From positions 10,353,501 to 10,417,500 of the forward strand of contig JAYKKT010000055.1 of NCBI GenBank assembly GCA_036023115.1: 64,000 nt of DNA, written 5' to 3'. Shown one piece after another: positions 33,766 through 44,639 of this stretch. Source of the DNA: Brasenia schreberi (taxonomy: Eukaryota > Streptophyta > Magnoliopsida > Nymphaeales > Cabombaceae). The notes beneath the pieces were generated by a model. It made no database searches. It was given only the letters and a program-made list of their open reading frames with translations, and was not told the origin of the DNA. Position 1 is the first letter of the stretch. Every line of letters starts with the position of its first letter. The translations under genes were made by a program, and so were the position numbers.

Positions 33766-33845
33766 CTCTCTCTCTCTAATGGGGAGTCACTTCATCCTCT
33801 TCACCTAGCTGTTAGCTTACACCAGGGTTGATTGAAGGAGTTGTG

Positions 33846-33853
33846 TTTATAAG
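33846..33853 (-). promoter_or_regulatory. TATA box of the MYB gene
   Basis: CTTATAAA on the minus strand, about 80 bases upstream of the start codon. The spacing implies a short 5' leader of about 50 bases. Confidence 0.5.
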
Positions 33854-36105
33854 CAATTGGAAAAGAGAGCCTTTTCTTTTTGGCACAAGAAACTACCACG
33901 ATTACCCCACTTTGCTTTTCTGTAGCTTTTCTTTAAAGAGAAACTTGTAAATACAAAGTCATGTATGAGGCCACAAATTCGTGTCCAGTATATCATCACA
34001 TGAATCACTCCATCTCCGGCCGGAAAAGATGCGTAGCTTCATATTCAATTGATCGACGGAAATCAATTACACCATCACTGAACCACAACAAATATAGGTC
34101 TTTTGTACCATAATTTTCGGTGAATAACTATTCCCAAGTCGATTACCTATTCCGGCCTAAATGGTTATCTCCACACACACTCGCTCTTTCGCACGTATGC
34201 ATGTGCCAACAAATGCTGGTTGGTTTATATGGATGTTGCCATAATTGCACCACCTTGACGGGTTTACCTAGAAGCAAATAATATTCTTCAGTTAGTTTTC
34301 ATTGGTACAATTCAGCCATTTATACGCCATAATTACCGTGATTTAAATTAATTTGGTGTATATATACACACATATATGGAAAAGTGTGTGTGTGTGTGTG
34401 TATGTGCAAGTGTTATACATGCAGAATGGTTTATGTTAGCTATTGTCATAATTGCCCACCCTGGTAGCTAGGTTTAGAGATTGACTTGTTACAGCAAACC
34501 ATATTTTGGAAACTTTTGTTGTTATGAAATATATAGGGCTGCATTTGTTCTTGGAATAACTCAATTATCAGTTACCACAATTAGATTAATGTTAGATTAC
34601 TTTGTTAGTGCATGAATGATTCGGTGACTCATGCATGTGCGGTGCATACTCGTGCACACACACACACACTCTTTTCCACAGTGGCACAACCCAGTAGACG
34701 TTCAGCAGTAACAGCCTTCCAATGTATCTGTTCAGATTATTCAGATGTCATCTACAAATCAAAGTTTGTAACACTCATGCATAAACCGAAAGTAAAATCA
34801 ATGCGGAGAAGAAATGGTCTTACGTTGTCTGCTTAAGCTGTTATTGAGCACAGACGTCAGGTCGACCTCGTTGGATTTAAGTCGGTTGAACTTTCTTGTG
34901 TAAAACTTGATAAAACTTGGGCCGATCTGTTTGTTTGTCTTCTGGTAAGATCATGCTCAATGTCTTCTAGTGGTTCAAGTCAAAGACGAGGTCTTACTAG
35001 AGCAGTATATATATATATTGCCTACCTACACACTTTTTACTGTACAACTTGGTCACCTCAGCGTTCCATGTTCGCAACATGGTCAAAAACTGCCTCCTTT
35101 GGAAATTCCAGGTACCCTTTTATCTGAACCATTTTTTGTGATTATTTTCCTTTTACTGTACAACTTGCCCAGTTTGTGCCTAAAGTATAGGGATAACTAC
35201 TCTTTAGTACCTAATGCCAAAACACACTGGTAGCAAGAGATAAACTCTTCATTAAACTGGTCTTTGAAGTTTTTCTTGTTAACTTTAGTTCTACAGTTCA
35301 TGCTGTTCTTGCACATCCTAATGGCTCGGTGGCTCAGGGGACCCGAACATGTGGCAAAATTTAGCGAGTTTTGTTAAGTACAATCAGCAACAAAAAAAAG
35401 TAACGGAGCAGTGTGATGAGGATCAAACTCATGACCTCTTACACCCAAAGCTAAAGTGGACTAAGGTGATAACAGAAAAAGCCTCATTTTAGTTGAGAAA
35501 CTACCAAACAGTAGAAACTTGTAGAAGCCATTCAATCTCCTCATAGGAGTTTGTATTAATCAATAAATTTTGGCTGTAAAAATAATTGCCATTTTCTCAG
35601 AGGGACTTCAAAATGAACTGCCTTTGAACTCTGGAAGTGGATAGCAAATGTCCAACCATAAAATGGTTGATGCAATTTCGCCGAGTCTATATTGAGTGCG
35701 CCATGTTGCTATAGTCAAGTTAGCTAAACACGTTATCTTGATTTACTCTCGAAAGGTGACTAGTGCTAAGTTGTGCGTGTCCGTGCATATATGTGTATAG
35801 ATAGACGCGCGCGCACGAAATATCATGAAAGATTTTAACATGGATTTTATCTTTCAAGTATCACGCAAAGATCTCTGTCTATGGGACTTCCCTTCATCTT
35901 CAACATCTTCGTCGTTTGGATGGCAATTCAATATGCTTAAACAATAAAAGAGGGAGATATTGATCTTGGGATGCACCTAAAGTTCTATTAGAACAAAACA
36001 AATACACTTAGACATTAATGAAGTGAAAGATGATTGCCGCACATTCATTAAATTATTTCCCATATACGAGGGGCCCTTGATGCTGACCCTCCCATATGAA
36101 TGGTC

Positions 36106-36106
<1 letters not shown>
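33854..36106. other. MYB upstream and intergenic region
   Basis: No gene recognised. Short GT and CA runs at 34385-34402 and 34657-34669. A stretch near 35410-35470 (minus: AGGTCATGAGTTTGATCCTC) resembles the B-box part of tRNA-derived SINEs but has no clear ends. Confidence 0.4.

Positions 36107-36162
<56 letters not shown>
36107..36162. repeat. (CT)n microsatellite
   Basis: Almost pure CT for about 54 bases. A minus-strand frame (36312-35977) running through it is not considered coding. Confidence 0.95.
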
Positions 36163-36167
<5 letters not shown>

Positions 36168-36399
36168 CGTTGTGTTGCTTGCATGTATGAGTGCGAGACT
36201 CGTAAGCTGATGTTGAATGAAAACAGAGAACTTGATCTAGCTTTACCGATCGTCCACAGTTAATGGTCACCGTGAACTCTGAGGGCCATCGCACAGTGGG
36301 ATCAGACTCCATTATAATAAATGCATGTCAAACGAACAAAGCTCGACTATTTTTCAATTTGGGTGGACGCAAACACGGTTTTTACTTGTTGTGTTCATG

Positions 36400-37357
36400 T
36401 TAAGTGTCTCTTTACTGTTATGTTAGTATCATGCCATAGTCTATATATTATATATGATTAGTTTTTTATATTTTTGTTATGTAGACTATATAAGGATGTT
36501 GATCGGGATTGTTTTGTGATACTCCCCTTTTGATTTCCTTTAAGATCAAGAGAATCAGTTCAGGGAGATGAACCCGATTGTTACGTGCATGTAAATGGTT
36601 TTGGATTAATTATTTCGATCGGAACAGCAACATCACAATTTGTATACTTTCATGCGGTTTTTGAAATTACGGAAACTCAACTCATCACAATAGATAATAA
36701 AAGTCGTGTGAGTTTCAAGTAAGGTTTCTTCTCAAAGCCTTCTTGTCCCTTGTTTATCTTATTTAAGTCTTTTGCCAGGCCTAATAGCGGGTTGTTGGTG
36801 TGATCCTTATAGTAGATTGGTGTCAGATTTCTTCAACAAACCCAACAAACATTAATTTCGGTGCTTTCATTGAGATTCGAACTCAAGTTCTAGCAACAAT
36901 TTTCTGCATCTCATCGAATTTGGGTAATTTCTACATCCCTAATCCCCTCTTTCAAAGGTGAAAGCTCTCCGAAAGATTTACTTGATTGGATTCATAAGAT
37001 CGAGAAGGTTTTTGAATATTATGATTATTCGAAACCAATGAAGATGCAAGTAGCGGCATTAGAGTTCACCAATTATGTCAGTCTATGGTAGATAAATCTT
37101 TAAGAATAGAAAAGGCGTGAGGTGAACCTGAGATCCATACCTATTGGATCATGAAGAGGGAGATGATGCGAAGATTCGTGCCAGAATACTACCGACAAGA
37201 ACTCTATGAGCATCTCCAAGGTCTTTGACAAGGATCCATGAGTGTTGAGGATTATATCAAGGACTTCGAGACTTTGATGATGAAATGCAACGTGCATGAG
37301 CCGAAAGAGCAAACCATCACTTGATTCTTCAATGGGTTACAGCATGACAACTAATTA
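36400..37357 (+). mobile_element. Gypsy retrotransposon fragment: LTR-like end, PBS-like site and gag piece
   Basis: 36940-37350 translates, with stops, to a gag core: LLDWIHKIEKVFEYYDY, MKMQVAALEFTNY, MMRRFVPEYYRQELYEHLQG and SMSVEDYIKDFETLMMKC. This is the Retrotrans_gag pattern of gypsy elements of a family different from copies 1 and 2. Upstream, ATTGGTGTCAGATTT (36817-36831) resembles a methionine-tRNA primer site (TGGTATCAGA), and ACTATATAAGG near 36486 could be an LTR TATA box. The left limit is a guess. The rest of the element is absent: the sequence changes character at about 37358. Confidence 0.6.
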
Positions 37358-37970
37358 TAAATACCCTAAAAATATTTTTCAAAATAAACTAGGGTATATT
37401 TTAATAATCCATGATCTGAACATGTCATATGGATTTTATAAAACCTCAAACATCATTTTCAAAATAAAAAGGTTTTTCAGAACCCCAGGATTATAAAATT
37501 CAAATTTTAAAATATAAAAGGAAATATGGATTTGCCCAAAATAGAGCGAGGCCCAAATCAACAGGCAAAAGTTTCAAGAAGAAGATAAGGGTAAATTCAC
37601 AAAAGCAAACACATCCAAAGCAGGACGGCTCGACTCAATCCATACCAAATCTAGCAAACAAGGCCCGATCCAAACCAAGGCTCAAGCAAGGGAGCAGGTG
37701 ATCATATGATATGCAAGGTTGATCTAGTTCAAGTCAAGGCTAGAATTTATTCAAGCCTCAAGTTGTAAGGACCTAGAAAGCAAGACTAGCCCAGATCAAG
37801 CCCAAGTTGATTTAGATACAAGTTGCAAGTTGAAGTCCGATCTAAATTCAAGTGGCTAACCAAAATTCAAAGTTTAAGGTCAAGTTGCAAGTCAAGGCCA
37901 AAGACCCAAGAAAGACCGAATCATGCTCAAGTCACGGGTGGAGCGAGTCAAGGTCAAATGTCAAGATAAG
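37358..37970 (+). mobile_element. Possible LTR fragment related to the Tat-like family
   Basis: AAATACCCTAAAAATATTTTTC near 37360 resembles the start of the copy 2 LTR (TGTAAACACCCTAAACGAAA), followed by AT-rich then CAAG/TCAAG-rich sequence as in the U3 of copies 1 and 2. The similarity is weak by eye. RTE copy C adjoins at 37971. Confidence 0.3.
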
Positions 37971-39960
37971 TACAACAACAACAACTAAGCCTTTTCCCAT
38001 ACTAAACGGGGTCGGCTACATGGATTCTTTGTTTCCACCAAGCTCTATCATGTGCCATGTTGGCAGTTAACTCACAATAAGCTAGATCATTCTTTATTGT
38101 TTCTGTCCAACACTTTTGTGGTCGTCCTCTACCTCTTTTAATACTTTTCAAATTTAGTTTTTCATACCTTCTTATAGGTTCTTCTTCTGATCTTCTTTCT
38201 ATATGTCCAAACCATCTTAAACGATATTCTCTTATTTTATCCTCTATTGGTGTCACTCCTAATTTGTTTCTAATAACCTCATTATGTATACGGTCTTTTC
38301 TTGCATGACCACTCATCCATCTCAACATCTTCATTTATGTCACAGAAATCTTTTGTACATGTCGATGGTTAACTGCCCAACACTCAGAACCATAAAACAT
38401 GGCAGGTCTAATTGTTGCTCTATAATATTTACCTTTTAACTTTAATGGTATCTTCTTATCACAAAGAATACCTAATGCTCCTCTCCATGTTAACCAACCA
38501 GCATTAATTATATGCGTAGCATCTCCATCAATTCTTCCATCACTCTCAAAAATTGATCCTAGGTATTTAAAACTTTTCTTTTGGGGGACGCAATGTATGC
38601 CAATTTTAATTTCTATGTTCGCTGAAGTAACCAAATGATTGAACTTACATTCCATATATTTTATCTTTGTTCTACTAAGTCGAAGGCTTTTACTTTCTAA
38701 TCTTCTCTCTCCATAGTTCCAATTTTCTATTAACTTTTTCCTTAGACTCTTCCGCTAACACGATGTCATTTGCAAATAACATATACCAAGGCACTTCATC
38801 TTGAATATGTTTTGTTAACTCATCAATCACCATTATAAATAAGTACGGACTTAAAGTTGATCATTGATGTAACCCAATATTAACTTCAAAGAAGTTTGTC
38901 ATTCCTTCATGAGTCTTCACACATGTTTTTGCACCATCATACATGTCTCTTATAAGGTTAATGTATGTTAATGGGATACCTCTTTTTTCTAAAGTTCTCC
39001 AAAGAACCTCCCTCGGTACCCTATCATAAGTTTTTTCTAGATCAATAAATATCATGTGAAGGTCTTTCTTTTTTGCTCTAAAATGTTTTATAAGACGTCT
39101 CAAAAGGTGAATGGCTTTAAAAGTAGATCTGCTTGGCATGAATCCAAATTGGTTCTCTGTTGTACTTGATACTTGTCTTAACCTACATTCGATAATTCTT
39201 TCTCATAATTTCATAGTATGGCTCATTAACTTGATACCTCGATAATTCCACAATTTTGAATGTCTCCCTTGTTCTTATATATGGGTATAAGTGTACTCGC
39301 TCTCTATTCTTCGGGCATCTTTTGATTTCTCCATATTTCATTAAATAGTTTTGTGAGCCAAGTGATTCCTATTTCTCCTAGTATTTTCTGAACTTCTATA
39401 GAAATATTGTCTGGTCCTACCGATTTACCACCCTTCATATGTTTAAGAGTCTCTTTACTTCATTCTTTTGAATATGTCGGTAGAAATTATGGTTTATATT
39501 CTTTTTTGATTTGGCTAACTCTCCTAAGTTAATACTAATATCTTTATTTTCATTAAAAAGCTTATAAAATAGTTTTTTCATCTATTTCTTATATTATAAT
39601 TTACCACTAAAATTTTTCATCCTCGTCTTTGATGCATCTAACAGAATTAAGATCTTTAGTTTTCTTATCTCTAGCCCTAGTTATCCTAAAAATATCTCTT
39701 TCACCCTCTTTTGAGTTGAGTTTTTTATATAAACCCTCCCAAATTTTAGCTTTTGCTTCATTGACAGCCTTTTTCGCTTTCTTCTTTGCATTCTTATAAG
39801 CCTCTAAAGTTTCACTAGTTTTCTTAGCGTAATTTGTAACATCTCTCTTTGCCTTATTTTATTTTACACCATTTTACTCCATCACCAAGCTTCTTTTTGT
39901 ACCGGTACACCTCCCTTAGATTCACCTAACACATCTTTCGCTACTTTCCTAATATGTATA
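37971..39960 (-). mobile_element. RTE-type LINE, 5'-truncated (copy C)
   Basis: Minus strand, with its 3' tail (GTT)n at 37971 and the truncated 5' end at about 39960. Frames 39139-38861, 38655-38335 and 38334-38002 carry RT ([20 protein letters not shown]) and the C-terminal domain (SECWAVNHRHVQKISVT, LRWMSGHARKDRIHNEVIRN, RGRGRPQKCWTETIKND). The catalytic region near 38770 reads LFANDIV instead of LFADDIV, so one catalytic Asp is lost. This copy retains about 250 bases (39625-39875) missing from copy B and was used as the yardstick for that deletion. No clear target duplication found. Confidence 0.85.
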
Positions 39961-41159
39961 TACCGCAAGAAAAAAGAAAATTACTTACATTGATATTTGA
40001 CAGCCCAACATGCTGTCTAATTCAAAGAAGCGTCTTTAGTCCATACTGTAGATATATAAGTATTCTTCTGAGCTTTAAGACTAATTATAGTATTCTACGA
40101 ACAACTCTATTTTTTCTACTTATATTAGTTGTGGTTTGCATCTATGTGCTAATCCTATTTTTTTCAATAAAAAAATGAAGGAAGACATCAGGGAGATGCA
40201 TTAGGAGCTTTATCTTAGTGAGATAGTCCTGGTTCATCAAAGAAGCTATTTTGGTTGTTGACTCATTGGCTTTAGAACAGATTGCAATCTGATCGTTCAA
40301 TCCCTTCAAATATGATCCAATTGTCCTTTGAATTAGTTTTCTTGAGATTCATGTAAAAAAAAGAAGTCAAAAGCATATATTACTATCTGGTCACCAACAA
40401 GCCTTCGTGGCTTTAGACCTTCCCTTCTGGAGGTCTTCTTCTATGGACTTCTCGCAAATGAAAAGATGATTCTACTACCCTTATGTTTTTCTTGAAATCA
40501 CAAAACTATTTGAAGGTCAAAGTTACAATTCTATTCTGGTAGAATTCATTTTTACTATCATATTCTCATTACTTTACTAAAATTACAAGTCTACGGAAAC
40601 TAAGGTTGGTAAGTTTACTATTTTGCCCTTTTCATTATAGAATATTACAGAAACACATAAGGCTGGAAATTACTCAATTACCCCTAACTTTTGAGTAAAT
40701 TCTAGAAGTGTGGTATTTACAAAACAATACCTAGTACATTTTTTTAGTTTGTAGACAAGTGGCTAAAATTATTTATAGTGAGAAGACTTGTTCTTGAAAA
40801 TATTGTTTAGTGCTCTATTAGCATTAATTTATTATTTGTCTATATTAAGTTGCTTATTAAAACTGTTGTGTGTTTCTTCTTTCTTTGTCTTTGTTGCTTG
40901 ACCCTTATTTTTGAAATATTTGTCAATACATAAAAAAATGACTTCTAAAATGGGTGTTTCTTGGTGACCAAAACCTAAAAGCGGAATGATTTAAATTTTC
41001 AAACTTAAAAAAGACATATTTTCACTGGCTTTGATAGTCAAGAACATTGATTATGTCGTAAGAAACCTACAATTAAAGCATCCTAAAGAAAGAGAAAGTT
41101 ATAAAACTTTATGTAGAAATGACATTCTAGCCAAAATAATTATACTTATGTATATGAAA
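39961..41159. other. No gene recognised; probably 5' part of the following copia element
   Basis: AT-rich sequence without a coding frame. It may include the leader and 5' LTR of the old copia element that becomes recognisable at 41160, but I could not find an LTR pair. Confidence 0.35.
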
Positions 41160-44100
41160 GATGACTGCAAAAGAAATGTTTGATGTAGTCTTTGCTAAAT
41201 ATGATATCACAACCGAGTTACATATCCAATTGCTCTTATAACAATACAATCCATATAAAATGGAGTCAAACAATGTATCAACATGTAAATAAAATGCTCA
41301 TAATGGTTAGAGATTTAGTTGTAGCTAAAACTATCATCCCATATCCAATACAAATCTCAACCATACTCAATCATCTTCTCTTTTTGGGACATGGTTACTA
41401 CTATCATTAGGGTTAACTCTAATGTTACCCTAATTGAGCTTCCTATAAAATTGTAAATGAGCAAAAGTACTTAAAGAATGGCAAAAAGGAAAAATTGCTT
41501 CTAACTCGAGATGACATTGGCTCCGATTCTCAAAACTATTAAAATAAAAGAAAACAAAATAAAAGTTTTGGTAAATTGAACAAAAAAAGGTTAAGCATTC
41601 AAGAAAAATAGGACCCTATAAAAGGATTACCACAACCATAAGAACAGTGATAAAAACACTCAATGGGACTACCATAGAAAGAAGTGTGAGATAGTATACG
41701 TGATCGCAAAATGTCTTCATCTTGCCCATGATATTTCTAGTTGGTGGAATGATTCTTGAGCAACCGCAATATCACAAAAAAAAAGATAAAACGATTGACC
41801 TCAAAGAGTACCAACTCGAAGAACATTGAGTATATTCAGATATATGGGGGAACAACAAATATTCAGATATTTTAAGTGTAAGGTCCTTTAGGATTGATGT
41901 AGTAGACACTCTTATGTTACTGACTTATATACTAATTATGTCATCCATAAAGTGCAATTTAGTGCATATTCTTGTATTGGTCAAAAAGAGATTTGAGGTT
42001 AGATTTTTTCTTGAAAAGGTGACTATATTGAAACATGATCGTATGTTTTTTATTTTGATTATGATCTATTCAAACTTAATACAATGAATAATGATGGATC
42101 TACTTCTTCGGCTCATATTGAATGTATAATGCATGAATAATGATGGATCATCTACTTCTTTTGCTCATATTGAATGTACAATGCTTCTTGATGTGAATGC
42201 AGATTTTTCATCATTGTATAAGACTAGGACATATTAGCCTAAATAAGTTAAAAAATTAACACTTTGACTTGTTGTCTACATTTGATGAAATCACATTCAA
42301 CAAATATAAGGCTTACATTCAAAAAAATGATGAGAAAATTATTTTCAAAAGAAGTGAAGAAAGTCATAAGTTTATTAGAAATCATTCTAGAAATCATTCA
42401 CACTAATATTTGTGAACCTTTTAGAATAAGATCCGATCATGAGAAGGTTATTTTATAACATTGATGACTATTTGAAGTATGCATATATAATACCTCTTGT
42501 TACATACATCTGAAACATTAGATACATTCAAAGAATATAATTAAGAAGTTAAAAATGAACTTCGATACATAATTAAAATATTGAGGTCCGATAGAAATGG
42601 CAAATACACCTCAATTGAGTTTTCCAAATATTGCAAAAAACATGATATAGTGTGGCAAAATACAAACTTCAATACATAATTAAAATGTTGAGGTCTGATA
42701 GAAATGGCAAATACACCTCAACTGAGTTTTTTAAATATTGCAAAAAACATGATATAGTGAGGCAAAATAGACGTCTAGAGGATCTCAACAAATTGTGTAG
42801 TTGAACAATATAAAAGGATCCTTTTAACTATGATGAGGTATATGTTAGGATATGCTTCTCTACCAAATGTATTTTGAGGAGAAGTGTATACAACTTTGTA
42901 TACCTTAAATAGAGTTTCTTATAAGGTTTTATGTCCTATATCGTATGAGTTATAGTTTGATAGAAAATCATACCTTAGTCACCTATGAAAAAGAGCTTCA
43001 TAGTACATGTTAAGATCTTAGAGCAGTTTAGGGATAAAGTAAACGGTAGATCTTTGAGGTGTATCTTTATTGGATATCCAAATAGATCAAAAGGGTATCG
43101 GTTTTATTACAAAGACCTAGGGTTCATAGAAAGTACGAATATTGAATTCTTAAAAAGCATCTTTATAGGTAATGATAATACTAACAATGATTTTTTAGAT
43201 CCTGATGAATTATCATTTGAACCCATAGAAACATAACATGATAGTCTTTTCCTACGTACCGAAACACTAAGTGGTCATAAGACACCACGAGCTCGTCCAT
43301 TCTACTTAAAGGATTACCATATTTACTTAGCTAAAGAGACATTAGCTAATAGATTTAAATGAGGTGATTGATAACCTAAGTTATCAGGAAGCTATGAGCT
43401 CATCTGAATCACCATATTGAGTAAAAGCAATAGATAAAGAAATTGAATCAATTAAGAAAAAACAAATATTAGAGTTGACAATTCTGCTAAAGAAAAGAAA
43501 AGCAATTGGTTGTAAATGAGTATTGAAAAAAAAAATATAGTCAATAGTTCAATAAAAAAAATTTAAAGTTAAGTTGGTTGTAAAAGGTTTTTTGCAAAAG
43601 AAGATAATTGATTATATTGATATATATTCTCCTTTTGTGAAATTTGCATCTATAAGGATAATTTTGGCAATTGTTGTCTTTTATTATTTGGGTTTACATC
43701 TGCTAGATGTAAAGATTATTTTTCTAAATAGTGGCCTTAATGAAACAATTTACATGAACCACATGTAATTAAAGGTCAAGATGAAATGATATATAGGTTG
43801 AAAAATTCTCATATGACCTAAAGTAATCACCTCGTTAATGATATTTGACTTTTCAAAATGTCATTATAGAACTTGAATTTATAGCTAATCAAATTAATCA
43901 CTATGTTTATATTTGGAATAGTGAATCACTTATCATCCTATCATTATGTGTAGATGACATCTGGTTCATTGGTAATGACAACAATATGATTGTCAAGACT
44001 AAGTCATGGTCGAATCCAAAATTCGAAATGAAGGATATGAGAGAAGCATCCTATATCTTCGGTACAAAGATTACTTGTGATAGAGCGTATAAACTATTAT

Positions 44101-44256
44101 GTCTAAGTCAAGAGAGATATTGATTATATCCTAAAGAGGGATAACTCATTAAGGTTGTACTTTAACACAACTAGAGAATAGTACCATTGGAAAATCCACT
44201 AAATAGGTAAAGAAAATCATTGTATCTTGATTCAACTCATATGGTCAAGTGAGAGA
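41160..44256 (+). mobile_element. Old Ty1/copia element (copia 1), degraded
   Basis: Plus-strand remnants in copia order. Gag: MTAKEMFDVVFAKYDITTEL at 41160. Integrase: EIIHTNICEPFRIRSDHEKV near 42380 and LRSDRNGKYTSIEFSKYCKK near 42580 (contains the second catalytic Asp). Integrase C-terminus: 42985-43236 (LRCIFIGYPNRSKGYRFYYK). RT: 43574-43768 (SPFVKFASIRIILAIV, LLDVKIIFLNSGLNETIYM) and 43845-44123 with the catalytic box as CVDD. Much of RT and RNase H is deleted. TCAAGTGAGAGA at 44245-44256 is a probable polypurine tract, with the 3' LTR starting TGAC at 44257 and continuing, after the nested element, at 49739. It belongs to the same family as copia 2 (57781-63534). Confidence 0.8.
42559..42772 (+). 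repeat. 107-bp tandem duplication in copia 1 integrase
   Basis: ACTTCGATACATAATTAAAA starts at 42559 and ACTTCAATACATAATTAAAA at 42666. The two units run on with few differences to about 42772. The period is not a multiple of three, so the duplication shifts the integrase frame. Confidence 0.85.
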
Positions 44257-44260
44257 TGAC

Positions 44261-44604
44261 TATTGATTTTTTTTTGTGTGAGATGCATCAACATTGAATT
44301 TAATTACAGAATGGAGATAAAGAAAAAATCAGAGGTGCACGTCGGCGCCACCATGGCTGCCGTCTCTTGTTTTTCTTATTCATTCACTTACCCTAATTAT
44401 AGATTTAAGACTTTATATAGGTACCAACCTAACTTAAATGACCTAAGTACCCCTAATTAGTGATTAATCCTACCTAATTCCCAGTGGATCGGATCGTGAT
44501 CCATTGGGATCCGAACTACTTATAAACATAATCATAAATATAGCTACATAATAGAAACTTCAACTTCAACTTAAAAAACTTAAACTTCAACTTGGTCTCC
44601 AACA
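44261..44604 (-). repeat. 3' LTR of copia 3
   Basis: On the minus strand it starts TGTTGGAGACCAAG at 44604 and ends in a T-run region at 44261, where the terminal CA has mutated (TATTGAT on plus, against TGTGGAT in the other LTR). Confidence 0.9.
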
Positions 44605-44639
44605 CGCCCCCTCAAGTTGTGTCTTAAAGACTTTAAACT

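Noticed and set aside
35400..35480. tRNA-like or SINE-like signal (minus: AGGTCATGAGTTTGATCCTC)
   Set aside because: It resembles a pol III B box, but I found no A box at proper spacing, no cloverleaf and no target duplication.
35977..36312. Minus-strand frame of 111 codons beginning MESDPTVRWPSEFTVTINCG
   Set aside because: It runs through the (CT)n microsatellite as an Arg-Glu repeat, and I recognise no domain before or after it. The first part looks protein-like but has no second line of support.
37961..39975. Target duplication for RTE copy C
   Set aside because: TCAAGATAAG on the left and GCAAGAAAAAAG on the right are only loosely similar, so no duplication is claimed. The same was true for copy D.
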